Shown: piece by piece, positions 1 through 8,078 of the stretch
How positions within the stretch are numbered: the stretch's first letter is position 1
How the letters are laid out: every line of letters starts with the position of its first letter
Assembly: GCA_903823565.1 (NCBI GenBank)
Contig: CAIJTF010000006.1
Span: 1-34,042, forward strand
DNA from: an uncultured Flavobacteriales bacterium
Lineage (GTDB): Bacteria; Bacteroidota; Bacteroidia; Flavobacteriales_D; Crocinitomicaceae
Length of the DNA stretch: 34,042 bases
Reading direction: 5' to 3'
The notes under the pieces: model-generated
Told to the model about the DNA's origin: nothing
Seen by the model: only the letters and a program-made list of their open reading frames with translations
The model's database searches: none
Position numbers and translations under genes: made by a program

Positions 1-736
1 GTATTACTCATCGATTTTTCAATTAATGCTTTAGTTCCCGTCATTATTTCTGCTGCCTCAGGAGCTTTGGTGTCGAAGGTATTATTAAACCAGGGAGTTA
101 TTCTTAACTTTAAAGAAGTTAGTGATTTCAATTATTGGAATCTACCACGCCCCACTAACAGCCATTTTTTTAATTGCAGAATTAACCAGCGGATATTCCT
201 TGATTATTCCCCTGATGATTGTCTCGTCGATAAGTTTTGTGATTTCGAAGTATTTTGAACCTCATGGAATGGATTTAAAGTCTTTGGTTAATAAAAAAAC
301 TGCAACAGCCGGGGATCGAGATTTTAACTTGTTGATACAATTGGATGTGAGAAATGTGACGGATAAAACGTTTATTTTGATTCCTTCGTCCATGCTAATT
401 TCAGATTTCATTCCTATCGTGGCTAAATCGACCTATCCATACTATCCCATAATGGATCAACAAGGGGCATTTGAGGGTTTTGTAGTCGTGGATGAAATTC
501 GCGCCTTGTTGATGAATCAGGATTTTGATCATAGCTTAGAGGTGTCAAGCATCATGTCTATGCCGAGTATAGTGCTAAACTCGTCTCATACTTTCATCGA
601 TGTAATGCATTTGTTTGATAAGTCGGATTTAAACTTTCTACCGCTTATTCAACAGGATGAATTTATTGGCTATGTAAGTCGTGTAAAGGTTTATAATGCT
701 TACCGAGAGAAAATTAAAGAGCAAAATCTTGATTAG
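1..736 (+). pseudogene. ClC-family chloride channel, C-terminal part with two CBS domains; apparently deleted/frameshifted internally
   Basis: The gene enters from the left edge. Frame 1 (1 to about 130) reads a ClC membrane segment (NALVPVIISAASGALVSK) ending near SDFNYWN. The family then continues in frame 2 from about 137 with IYHAPLTAIFLIAEL, SGYSLIIPLM and a cytoplasmic tail of two CBS-like domains (about 330-560 and 560-700), ending at the TAG at 734. Compared with E. coli ClcA, roughly 150 residues are missing between these two parts, including the stretch that carries the GxFxP selectivity-filter motif, and the reading frame changes at the join. ClC proteins move chloride, often in exchange for protons, across the inner membrane. 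The family assignment is firm for both halves. Whether the lesion is a natural pseudogene or an assembly or sequencing error cannot be decided here. A reader could mistake the frame-2 part (from ATG 122) for an intact 204-residue CBS protein. Confidence 0.72.
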
Positions 737-780
737 GAAGTCAATTCAACTTCGCTTTCGATTGTACCATTAGGACTTAA

Positions 781-1182
781 TTACCCCCCATACTCTACCC
801 AATTCTTTTCGGTTTCGAAGAGTTTGATAGAGAGTTTTCCGTAGGTGGACAAATGAGGTAATAAGCGGTTATAGCAGACTAAAGCGATGTTTTCAACGGT
901 TGGGTTCAAGTCAAAAAACTCCGGACAATCCATGTTCAGGTTTTTGTGGTCGTATCGATCGGTGACCTCTTTTGAAATGATGTCTTTTAAAATTTTCACG
1001 TCAATGACATATCCCGTTTCAGGATCAATTTTACCGTCAATCCCTACTTCAAGTACGTAGTTGTGGCCGTGGTAATTGACGTTATTGCACAAGCCAAAAA
1101 CCTCGTCATTTTTTTCGTGTGACCAATCTTTTCGGTACAAGCGGTGTGCTGCATTGAAGGTAGCTCTTCGTACTATTTTCAT
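781..1182 (-). CDS. 6-pyruvoyl-tetrahydropterin synthase-like protein (PTPS/QueD family)
   Basis: This 133-residue protein belongs to the T-fold PTPS/QueD family, which converts 7,8-dihydroneopterin triphosphate into pyruvoyl- or carboxy-tetrahydropterin. Zinc ligands are visible as His13 (FNAAHR) and His38/His40 (YHGHNY), with catalytic Cys32, a DHKNLN motif near residue 80 and a C-terminal ETEKNW. The spacing Cys-x5-HGH matches animal-type PTPS (biopterin synthesis) rather than the Cys-x3-HGH of E. coli QueD. Other parts (GKIDPETGYVID, DHKNLNMD) also look like animal PTPS. It is the last gene of the carotenoid operon; its ATG overlaps the idi stop by 4 bases, so translation is probably coupled. 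A role in making a reduced pterin cofactor is therefore more likely than queuosine synthesis, but this is inference. A QueD annotation cannot be excluded. Confidence 0.88.
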   Translation of the reverse strand: MKIVRRATFNAAHRLYRKDWSHEKNDEVFGLCNNVNYHGHNYVLEVGIDGKIDPETGYVIDVKILKDIISKEVTDRYDHKNLNMDCPEFFDLNPTVENIALVCYNRLLPHLSTYGKLSIKLFETEKNWVEYGG

Positions 1183-1709
1183 GATTTTAATATGTCGTCA
1201 AAAGCCGATCGGTATTCTAGTATAATTTTCTTAAACCACTCTGTGTATGCCTGGGGCTCTGCAGCAATGTGATCCTCCAATTCGTGTATGGACACCCATT
1301 TGTAATCGCATACTTCTTCCATATTTACCAGAGGTTCGTCGTCGGTGAATCCGATGAGAACGTGATCCAATTCATGCTCAACCAAGTTGTTGTCCAATTC
1401 TGCACGGTAGATAAAACTGAAGAGCGGGGCTAAGGAAGTATTCATCCCCATTTCTTCAACAAGCCTTCGGTTTGCGGCTTCAACGATGCTTTCTCCAGGT
1501 AGGGGGTGGCTACAACAGGCGTTGGTCCAAAGTCCTTCAGAATGGTATTTTCCGAAAGCCCGTCTGTGGATTAGTAATTTCGCGTTGGAATTGAAAATTA
1601 AAACGGAAAAAGCCCTGTGCAACATACCTTGTTGGTGGGCTTCCATTTTATCCATGGTGCCAATTTCTTGGTCGTGTTTATTGACGAGAATTACTTCTTG
1701 GGGATTCAT
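1179..1709 (-). CDS. idi: Isopentenyl-diphosphate delta-isomerase, type I
   Basis: Type I (Nudix-fold) IPP isomerase of 176 residues interconverts isopentenyl and dimethylallyl diphosphate, supplying the starter unit for carotenoid synthesis. The hallmark site is present: TNACCSHP with catalytic Cys66 and a metal-ligand His68, HRAFS at residues 31-35, the Nudix-like stretch ESIVEAANRRLVEEMG (about 73-88), and EHELDHV (Glu111/Glu113) for the second catalytic acid. Length matches bacterial homologs. Its start overlaps the crtB stop and its stop overlaps the pterin synthase start, each by 4 bases. The position between phytoene synthase and the pterin gene points to co-expression with the pigment pathway. 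Confidence 0.95.
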   Translation of the reverse strand: MNPQEVILVNKHDQEIGTMDKMEAHQQGMLHRAFSVLIFNSNAKLLIHRRAFGKYHSEGLWTNACCSHPLPGESIVEAANRRLVEEMGMNTSLAPLFSFIYRAELDNNLVEHELDHVLIGFTDDEPLVNMEEVCDYKWVSIHELEDHIAAEPQAYTEWFKKIILEYRSAFDDILKS

Positions 1710-2542
1710 AGCAGGTTGAGGTTATGTCTAACATATGAAGACAACAACAATCCAACCTTCCTATTGTTGGGAATTCTTACCCTTTCGTTCAGAATTACCT
1801 TCGCAGGGGTGTTCTTAATTTTCGCAAATAGTTTGTAATAATAAATGTAGGCAAGGTAAACGCCAAAACGAGCATTTTTGGGGAGTTGAACAATACCAAG
1901 GTACCCTTCGTGAAAGTCGATTTCGATGTCTCGTTCAATTTCTTGTTTCACGGTAGCATTAAACTCTTCCATGTCAATTCCGGGAAAATAAACCCTTCCA
2001 AGGTGCTTATAGTCTGCATTCAAGTCTCTTAAAAAGTTGATTTTTTGGAAGGCAGATCCCAATTTCATGGCGGAAGGCTTCAACCGTAAATACTCCTGTT
2101 CATCCCCGTTTACAAAAACCTTGAGACACATCAGTCCCACCACTTCCGCGGATCCGAGGATGTACTTTTTATATTGTTCCTCGTCATAGGCTTGTTTGTT
2201 TAGGTCCATTTTCATGGATTCTAAAAACGTTTCAATTAGCGATAATGGAATGTTGTAACTATTTACTGCCCATTGAAAACTATTTAAGATTGGATTCAAC
2301 GAGATCCCGTCATTGATGGCTTGGTAGGTTTGTACGCGAAAATCGGCCAATAACTTCGATTTATCAAACGAATGAAACGAATCCACGATTTCATCTGCAA
2401 AGCGCACGAACCCGTAGATCGCATAAATCGGTTTTTGTATCTCAGGATTTAACATTTTTATACCAAGGGAAAATGAGGTACTGTAGCGCTTGGTTGTTAG
2501 CGTACTCATTTCATGGCTGATGGTGTCAAACGTTTCTTTCAT
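1706..2542 (-). CDS. crtB: Phytoene synthase (squalene/phytoene synthase family)
   Basis: This 278-residue prenyltransferase should join two geranylgeranyl diphosphates head to head to make phytoene. Both Asp-rich substrate-binding motifs are present: DEIVD at residues 50-54 and DLNAD at 173-177, the latter followed by YKHLGRVYFP as is usual in bacterial CrtB. The N-terminal SFSLGIKML segment also fits. Length is slightly shorter than the common 280-310. The ATG overlaps the crtI stop codon (ATGA). Sequence alone does not separate a C40 phytoene synthase from a C30 dehydrosqualene synthase; the adjacent CrtI-type desaturase and idi fit the C40 pathway better. Confidence 0.93.
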   Translation of the reverse strand: MKETFDTISHEMSTLTTKRYSTSFSLGIKMLNPEIQKPIYAIYGFVRFADEIVDSFHSFDKSKLLADFRVQTYQAINDGISLNPILNSFQWAVNSYNIPLSLIETFLESMKMDLNKQAYDEEQYKKYILGSAEVVGLMCLKVFVNGDEQEYLRLKPSAMKLGSAFQKINFLRDLNADYKHLGRVYFPGIDMEEFNATVKQEIERDIEIDFHEGYLGIVQLPKNARFGVYLAYIYYYKLFAKIKNTPAKVILNERVRIPNNRKVGLLLSSYVRHNLNLL

Positions 2543-4014
2543 AGGGATTCATTTTGATGGATATATTTCGCCACCACTTCACCAGAGATGATAGAAGGGG
2601 GTACGCCGGGTCCGGGCACTGTCAATTGACCCGTGTAGAAGAAGTTTTTTAAATGCTTGTTCTTGATTCGGGGTTTAAACAAAGCGGTTTGGCTTAGGGT
2701 ATTGGCAAGTCCGTAGGCATTACCTTTAAAAGCATGGTAATCCTCTTTAAAATTTTTAATCGAAAAACTTCTTTGATAGACAATGTTGGAGGCGATATCA
2801 TTCCCTGTTAGGCGTTTTAACCGTTCCAATAAAAGATCAAAATAAAAAGCTCTTTGGGTTTCGTCGTCCTCAAGATTCGGAGCAATGGGTATCAAGAAGA
2901 AGACGTTTTCATGGTTTTCTGGTGCTACCGAAGGATCGGTAAGCGAGGGGACGGACATATAAAACAGGGGTGCTTTTGGCCAAGAAGGGTTTTTATAAAT
3001 TTCTTTGCCATGTTCCAATAGTGATTCGTCAAAAAACAAATTGTGGTGCTGAACGTTCGTGAGCCTTTTATTAACCCCTACGTAGTACAAAAGCGCAGAA
3101 GGTGCCATAATGCGCTTATCCCAGTATTTTTCTGAGTAATTTGCCGAACCATTCAGCAAGGTCTTATCCGTATGGTGGTAGTCTGCTGAAGAAACAAAAA
3201 CGTCGGCTAGGTAACTTCTGTCGTGGATGTCTTTTACAAGGGAAACCCTGCCGTTTTCTTTTTGCACATCTTTTACCTCGGCATCGGTAATGATTTCAAC
3301 CCCAAGAGAACGTGCAATTTTTTCGAATGCCTCTATGAATTTATACATCCCACCCATCGGATACCAAGTTCCAAGTTCCATGTCCGCATAGTTCATTAAC
3401 GAGTACAATGCAGGCGTATCCTTGGGCATTGCTCCTAAAAAAAGTACGGGAAATTCTAACAAGGACAACAGTTTGGGGTGCGTGAAATACCGTCGGATGT
3501 AGGAGGAAAAGGAATTGGTGAGGTCCATCGAAAACAACCCTTTCAAAAGCCTTAGATCGATAAACTCGGTAATCTTAAGAGAAGGTTTATAGACCAAATC
3601 TTTCATTCCTACGTCGTATTTATACTTGGCATCGGCCAGAAAAGAACGAAGTTTCAAACCACTCCCTGGTTCCAAGGATTCAAACAGGGCCTCCAACGAT
3701 TCCATGTTTGCGGGAATATCCGAATAAGATTGATCCGACCAATATACCCGATAGGATGGATCCAATCGCTTTAATTGATAAAAATCAGAGGTCGTGTAAC
3801 CGAACTTTTGATAAAAGGACTCAAAAACGTCAGGCATCCAGTACCAACTTGGGCCCATATCAAAAACAAATCCCTGTTCCGAAAATTGCCGAGCACGGCC
3901 GCCAATGGTTTTGTTTTTCTCCAAAACCGTTACGTTCCAACCTTCCTTGGCTAAAAAACAGGCCGATGAAAGCCCTGAAATCCCCGAGCCGATAATGATC
4001 GCTTTTTTTGACAT
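2539..4014 (-). CDS. crtI: Phytoene desaturase (CrtI family)
   Basis: A 491-residue FAD-dependent carotenoid desaturase, expected to convert phytoene stepwise to lycopene at the membrane. An N-terminal dinucleotide-binding GSGISGLSS (residues 9-17) is followed by an acidic end of the second strand (VLEKN) and GGRARQF. The family signature near the C-terminus, FFYTGQLTVPGPGVPPSIISG, is intact, as is FDMGPSWYWMP near residue 50. Length is typical. Its ATG lies 4 bases after the sigma-factor stop and its stop overlaps crtB, so the operon begins with the regulator. The exact number of desaturation steps cannot be read from sequence. Confidence 0.94.
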   Translation of the reverse strand: MSKKAIIIGSGISGLSSACFLAKEGWNVTVLEKNKTIGGRARQFSEQGFVFDMGPSWYWMPDVFESFYQKFGYTTSDFYQLKRLDPSYRVYWSDQSYSDIPANMESLEALFESLEPGSGLKLRSFLADAKYKYDVGMKDLVYKPSLKITEFIDLRLLKGLFSMDLTNSFSSYIRRYFTHPKLLSLLEFPVLFLGAMPKDTPALYSLMNYADMELGTWYPMGGMYKFIEAFEKIARSLGVEIITDAEVKDVQKENGRVSLVKDIHDRSYLADVFVSSADYHHTDKTLLNGSANYSEKYWDKRIMAPSALLYYVGVNKRLTNVQHHNLFFDESLLEHGKEIYKNPSWPKAPLFYMSVPSLTDPSVAPENHENVFFLIPIAPNLEDDETQRAFYFDLLLERLKRLTGNDIASNIVYQRSFSIKNFKEDYHAFKGNAYGLANTLSQTALFKPRIKNKHLKNFFYTGQLTVPGPGVPPSIISGEVVAKYIHQNESL

Positions 4015-4018
4015 AGGA

Positions 4019-4531
4019 TTAATTCTCGGAAAACTGATAGTCGGGAAGTTGGTCCATCAATCGCTTTCTTGCTATGAATATACGGCTTTTAATGGTACCA
4101 ATAGGCAATTTCATCGTATCGGCAATTTCTTTATACTTGAATCCTTCGAAATGCATCTTGAAGGGCGTCTTCAATTCATCATTTAACGCTTCAATTTTTT
4201 GGTTGATTTCTTTCACGCCCAAACGCTCCATGGGTGAACCTTCCACCGATTTCTGGTTGGTAAAAAGGTATGAATCTTCGGAATGGTCAAAAATCATCCG
4301 AGTTTTCGTATTCCGTCGATATTGGTTAATGAAAATATTTCTCATGATGGTAAACACCCATGCCTTGAAATTGGTGTTTGGTGTATAGTAGGTTCGGTAG
4401 TTAATGGCCTTAAGCAAGGTCTCTTGTGTAAGATCGCGGGCATCTTCCCGGTTTTTTGTAAAGTTCAAAGCAAACGAAAATAAGTTACTCTGAATTCCTA
4501 CAAGTGCTTCGTTAAATTCGATCGTTGACAT
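4019..4531 (-). CDS. ECF-type RNA polymerase sigma factor heading the carotenoid operon
   Basis: A 170-residue sigma-70 family protein with region 2 at about residues 12-75 (NREDARDLTQETLLKA, then FKAWVFTIMRNIFINQYRR) and region 4 at about 105-160 (YKEIADTMKLPIGTIKSRIF helix-turn-helix). It lacks regions 1 and 3, as in ECF sigma factors. The ATG at 4531 is preferred; a longer frame to 4564 would start at TTG and add residues unlike the family. It sits immediately before crtI (4-base gap) in the same operon, so it probably controls carotenoid genes and perhaps itself. No anti-sigma gene lies next to it, so the signal is unknown. Repeated boxes at 4556-4601 lie 25-70 bases upstream. Confidence 0.92.
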   Translation of the reverse strand: MSTIEFNEALVGIQSNLFSFALNFTKNREDARDLTQETLLKAINYRTYYTPNTNFKAWVFTIMRNIFINQYRRNTKTRMIFDHSEDSYLFTNQKSVEGSPMERLGVKEINQKIEALNDELKTPFKMHFEGFKYKEIADTMKLPIGTIKSRIFIARKRLMDQLPDYQFSEN

Positions 4532-4555
4532 ATTGTTTAGTTTTATTGATATAAA

Positions 4556-4601
4556 GTTAAACAAAAATGTTTAACAAAAACAATAAAAAATTAAACAAAA
4601 A
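4556..4601 (-). promoter_or_regulatory. Repeated TTAAACAAAAA-type boxes upstream of the sigma/crt operon
   Basis: Three near-identical 12-mers on the plus strand lie at 4556-4567 (GTTAAACAAAAA), 4569-4580 (GTTTAACAAAAA) and 4590-4601 (ATTAAACAAAAA). Start-to-start distances are 13 and 21 bases. Read in the direction of the operon they are TTTTTGTTTAA-type boxes. A degenerate -7-like TAACTTTA (4559 to 4552, minus) overlaps the nearest one. The arrangement suggests an operator for the carotenoid operon; the binding protein is not identified, and the region is very AT-rich, so chance similarity is possible. Confidence 0.45.
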
Positions 4602-4643
4602 GAAAAAAAAATTATTAAAACCCTGAAATACAGGTGTATAAAT

Positions 4644-5576
4644 CTAAATGTGGTGAAGCATTTCCGATACCAATTCAGAGAGGTTGTAGGCAGGTTTCCA
4701 GTTCCAGTCCTCGCTAGCATAGCTGTCGTCAATCGAATTTGGCCAAGAATCCGCAATCGTCTGCCTAAAATCAGGTTCGTACCTTATGATAAAGTCGGGG
4801 ATATGCTTTTGAATTTCCTTGGCAAGCTGATCAGGAGTGAATGAAATCCCCGATAAATTATAAGAAGACCATATGCGTAAGTTTTCCTTCGGTGCTTCCA
4901 TTAAGGTAATTGTAGCACGGATGGCATCGTCCATAAACATCATGGGTAGTTCGGTATCCTTATTTAAAAAGCAGGTGTAATTTCCTTGAGCCTTTGCCTT
5001 GTAAAAAATATCCACGGCATAATCCGTTGTCCCTCCTCCTGGAGGACTTTTGTATGAAATTAGCCCAGGATAGCGCAAGGAGCGAACATCTACGCCGAAG
5101 GTATTGTGATAATATTCACACCAACGTTCACCGGCCTGTTTGGATATTCCATAGACGGTGCTTGGTTCCATCACGGTATGCTGTGGCGTGCCCTCATTGG
5201 GTGTCGTGGGACCAAAAACGGCAATCGAACTCGGCCAAAAAATGCGTTGAAGGAATCCTTCCTTCGCGAGGTCCAGAATCGTGAATAATCCCTCCATGTT
5301 TAGTCGCCAGGCAAAGTCTGGATTTTTTTCAGCCGTGGCCGACAACAATGCGGCTAACAGATAGACCTCATCGATGGCGTTGTTTTGAACAAAGGATCTA
5401 ACCTCTTCTCGGTTCATAATATCCAACCTGTGGTAGGGACCATCAATTAGCAATGAAGGACACTCTGATTTTATATCAGCCGCAATTACCGCTTCGTTTC
5501 CTTTTTTTTGTCGCAATGCTAGCGTCAATTCGCTTCCAATTTGACCCGCCGCACCAATAATTAGTGTTTTACCCAT
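4644..5576 (-). CDS. L-threonine 3-dehydrogenase, short-chain (UDP-glucose epimerase-like) type
   Basis: A 310-residue extended short-chain dehydrogenase. The NAD-binding GAAGQIG is at residues 8-14, the catalytic set is Ser116/117 (WPSSIAVFGP), Tyr142 and Lys146 (YGISK), and RYPGLISYKSPPGGGTTDYA (169-188) is characteristic of the bacterial and animal threonine dehydrogenase subgroup rather than sugar epimerases. It would oxidise L-threonine to 2-amino-3-oxobutyrate in the cytoplasm. The start at 5576 (MGKTLIIG) is chosen over an ATG 24 bases upstream because it places the Rossmann strand at the usual position. It is divergent from the tyrosine-breakdown genes and separated from the sigma factor by about 110 bases, so it is probably a single-gene unit. 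A general NAD-dependent epimerase annotation is the fallback. Confidence 0.87.
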   Translation of the reverse strand: MGKTLIIGAAGQIGSELTLALRQKKGNEAVIAADIKSECPSLLIDGPYHRLDIMNREEVRSFVQNNAIDEVYLLAALLSATAEKNPDFAWRLNMEGLFTILDLAKEGFLQRIFWPSSIAVFGPTTPNEGTPQHTVMEPSTVYGISKQAGERWCEYYHNTFGVDVRSLRYPGLISYKSPPGGGTTDYAVDIFYKAKAQGNYTCFLNKDTELPMMFMDDAIRATITLMEAPKENLRIWSSYNLSGISFTPDQLAKEIQKHIPDFIIRYEPDFRQTIADSWPNSIDDSYASEDWNWKPAYNLSELVSEMLHHI

Positions 5577-5638
5577 AAGCACAAAAGTAATGAAGTTCAC
5601 AATTATCGCTGCGTTTTCTCAAAAACTGATAAAAATCA

Positions 5639-5670
5639 TTTGCAACTTGCTGTATCAAGAGGTACATTTG
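5639..5670 (+). promoter_or_regulatory. Bacteroidota-type promoter for hmgA-hppD
   Basis: TTTG at 5639-5642 and TACATTTG at 5663-5670 are separated by 20 bases, an exact match to the Bacteroidota primary sigma consensus TTTG-N19/20-TAnnTTTG. Transcription would begin near 5677, about 14 bases before the hmgA ATG. Confidence 0.75.
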
Positions 5671-5690
5671 AATAATCTAAAGAACGAAAC

Positions 5691-6848
5691 ATGCCCTTTT
5701 ATTATAAACTAGGCGCCATTCCACCGAAACGACACACCGTTTTTCGACAACCCAATGGGGCTTTGTATCACGAACAACTCTTTGGTACCGTTGGTTTTGA
5801 CGGGATGTCCTCGCTGTTGTATCACACCCACCCGCCTACGGTCGTAAAGGCAATATTGGGATCAAAGTCCGTCGCTCCGGAGATTGCTATGGAAAAGCAT
5901 ATGACCATGTTTTCCCTTCAAGGTTTTCACTTGGATTCGAATCCTGATTTTTTAGAAAGCCGTACCCCCGTTCTTGTGAATTCCGATTGCTATATAGAAT
6001 TGGCTTCTCCTACACATTCTATGACCGATTATTTTTACAAGAATGCGGATGCGGATGAGATTATTTTTATTCACAAAGGCAGTGGGGTACTAAAGACTCA
6101 ACTGGGTAATATAGATTTTGCCTATGGAGATTATTTGGTAATCCCGCGCGGAATGATTTACCAAATGCATTTCAACGATGAAAACAACCGGCTTTTTATC
6201 GTTCAATCCTTTAATCCCGTATACACCCCTAAGCGTTATCGGAACTGGTTTGGCCAGTTGTTGGAACACTCTCCCTATTGCGAGCGAGACATACGTCCGC
6301 CTCATACCTTGGAAACGCACGACATGGAGGGGGATTTCCACATTAAAATAAAAAAACAGGATATGCTGTACGAATACGTATATCAGCATCATCCGTTCAA
6401 TGTTATCGGATGGGATGGGTTTAATTATCCCTATGCATTTTCCATACACGAATTTGAACCCATCACCGGTCGTGTGCATCAACCCCCTCCGGTGCATCAA
6501 ACTTTTGAAACTTCGGGTTTTGTGCTTTGTTCATTTGTGCCAAGGCTTTACGATTACCATCCTGATTCCATTCCTGCACCTTACAATCATAGCAACATCG
6601 ATTCAGATGAAGTTTTGTACTATGTCGACGGAGATTTCATGAGCAGGAACGATATAAAGCAAGGTCAAATTACGTTGCACCCCGGGGGAATCCCACATGG
6701 ACCGCATCCTGGCGCCTATGAACGTAGCATTGGTAAAAAGGAAACCCAAGAGTTGGCTGTAATGGTCGATACGTTTAAACCCTTGAAGATTACGAAACAG
6801 GCTTTGGGTTTAAAAGTGGATGGATATGAGAAGTCTTGGTTACACTAA
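5691..6848 (+). CDS. hmgA: Homogentisate 1,2-dioxygenase
   Basis: A cupin-fold iron dioxygenase of 385 residues that opens the ring of homogentisate to maleylacetoacetate in tyrosine and phenylalanine breakdown. Family features include GFDGMSSLLYH (35-45), the first cupin segment DEIIFIHKGSGVL (122-134) and a C-terminal metal site with candidate ligands His300 (APYNHSN), Glu307 (SDEVLYY) and His336 (GGIPHGPHPG). It is shorter than the animal enzyme (about 445), as seen in other Bacteroidota forms. Start ATG 5691 follows a good promoter by about 20 bases. The next gene, hppD, makes its substrate and follows after 15 bases. Confidence 0.92.
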   Translation: MPFYYKLGAIPPKRHTVFRQPNGALYHEQLFGTVGFDGMSSLLYHTHPPTVVKAILGSKSVAPEIAMEKHMTMFSLQGFHLDSNPDFLESRTPVLVNSDCYIELASPTHSMTDYFYKNADADEIIFIHKGSGVLKTQLGNIDFAYGDYLVIPRGMIYQMHFNDENNRLFIVQSFNPVYTPKRYRNWFGQLLEHSPYCERDIRPPHTLETHDMEGDFHIKIKKQDMLYEYVYQHHPFNVIGWDGFNYPYAFSIHEFEPITGRVHQPPPVHQTFETSGFVLCSFVPRLYDYHPDSIPAPYNHSNIDSDEVLYYVDGDFMSRNDIKQGQITLHPGGIPHGPHPGAYERSIGKKETQELAVMVDTFKPLKITKQALGLKVDGYEKSWLH

Positions 6849-6863
6849 ATAAATCGGAAAATT

Positions 6864-8027
6864 ATGTCAGCAGAAATAAAGAATTTAAAGGATATTTCAA
6901 ATTATGAATATGGGTTGAAAAAAATATTTCCAGAGGCGGAAGACTTTTTACCCTTGTTGGGTACCGACTATGTAGAATTGTATGTTGGAAATGCTAAACA
7001 ATCAGCGCATTTTTATAAAACCGCCTTTGGGTTTCAGTCGGAAGCTTATGCAGGGTTAGAAACGGGCATGAAAGACCGGGTATCCTACGTCCTAAGACAG
7101 GATAAAATTCGTTTGGTTTTAACGACACCACTCAATGAAGGGGGCCTTATCAACGACCACATTACCAAACATGGCGATGGGGTAAAGGTCGTGGCGCTTT
7201 GGGTGGAAGATGCTACGAGTGCCTTCGAAGAAACGGTGAAGCGCGGGGCTAGACCCTTTATGGAACCAACGCGAGAAGAAGATGAAAACGGTTCCGTCGT
7301 TCGGTCAGGAATCTACACCTACGGAGAAACGGTTCACATTTTTGTCGAACGAAACCAATATCAAGGGGTTTTTTTACCGGGATACCGCGCTTGGAATTCC
7401 CATTACAATCCTGAACCCGTTGGGTTAAAGTTTATTGACCATATGGTTGGTAATGTGGGGTGGAATGAAATGAACCAATGGGTGGATTTTTATGCGCGTG
7501 TAATGGGTTTTGCACAAATTATTTCCTTCGACGATAAAGACATCTCAACCGATTATACGGCTTTAATGTCCAAGGTCATGAGCAATGGTAATGGACGAAT
7601 AAAGTTTCCTATCAACGAACCGGCTGAAGGAAAGAAAAAATCGCAAATTGAGGAGTATATTGATTTTTATAACGGCCCAGGTGTGCAACACATTGCAGTA
7701 GCTACTGACGATATCGTTTCTACCGTTTCTGCCATGCGCGATCGCGGTGTTGAGTTTCTTTACGTTCCAGAAACGTACTACGATGATTTATTGGAACGCG
7801 TAGGGGCGATTGATGAAGACGTTGAGACCTTGAAAAAACATGGAATTCTCATTGACAGGGACGATGAAGGCTATTTATTGCAATTATTTACAAAACCCGT
7901 TGTAGATCGACCCACCATGTTTTTTGAGATCATTCAACGCAAAGGAGCACAATCTTTTGGTAAAGGAAATTTTAAAGCGCTGTTTGAAGCCATTGAGCGG
8001 GAACAAGAACATCGCGGAACGCTATAA
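6864..8027 (+). CDS. hppD: 4-hydroxyphenylpyruvate dioxygenase
   Basis: A 387-residue Fe(II) dioxygenase that turns 4-hydroxyphenylpyruvate into homogentisate. It has two vicinal-oxygen-chelate halves: residues about 33-165 (LGTDYVELYVGNAKQSAHFY) and about 187-370. The iron triad is visible as His193 (FIDHMVGNV), His276 (GVQHIAVAT) and Glu355 (FFEIIQRKGA). Length and C-terminus (GKGNFKALFEAIEREQ) match bacterial HPPD. It lies 15 bases after hmgA on the same transcript and is followed by a strong terminator. Together the two genes give two successive steps of tyrosine catabolism; the fumarylacetoacetase gene is not in the window. Confidence 0.95.
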   Translation: MSAEIKNLKDISNYEYGLKKIFPEAEDFLPLLGTDYVELYVGNAKQSAHFYKTAFGFQSEAYAGLETGMKDRVSYVLRQDKIRLVLTTPLNEGGLINDHITKHGDGVKVVALWVEDATSAFEETVKRGARPFMEPTREEDENGSVVRSGIYTYGETVHIFVERNQYQGVFLPGYRAWNSHYNPEPVGLKFIDHMVGNVGWNEMNQWVDFYARVMGFAQIISFDDKDISTDYTALMSKVMSNGNGRIKFPINEPAEGKKKSQIEEYIDFYNGPGVQHIAVATDDIVSTVSAMRDRGVEFLYVPETYYDDLLERVGAIDEDVETLKKHGILIDRDDEGYLLQLFTKPVVDRPTMFFEIIQRKGAQSFGKGNFKALFEAIEREQEHRGTL

Positions 8028-8030
8028 AAA

Positions 8031-8056
8031 AAAAGGGGGCAATTTGCCCCTTTTTA
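8031..8056. terminator. Bidirectional intrinsic terminator between hppD and frr
   Basis: An inverted repeat with arms at 8031-8041 and 8045-8055 (AAAA-GGGGG-CA / TG-CCCC-TTTTT, one G-T wobble) is flanked by A and T tracts, so it can stop transcripts from both converging genes. Confidence 0.85.
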
Positions 8057-8078
8057 ATTTCTAACCTGTAGTTTGTTA

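Noticed and set aside
122..736. A complete 204-residue CBS protein starting at ATG 122
   Set aside because: Its first residues are the end of a ClC membrane domain; the preceding frame carries the earlier ClC part, so this is a fragment of a damaged gene.
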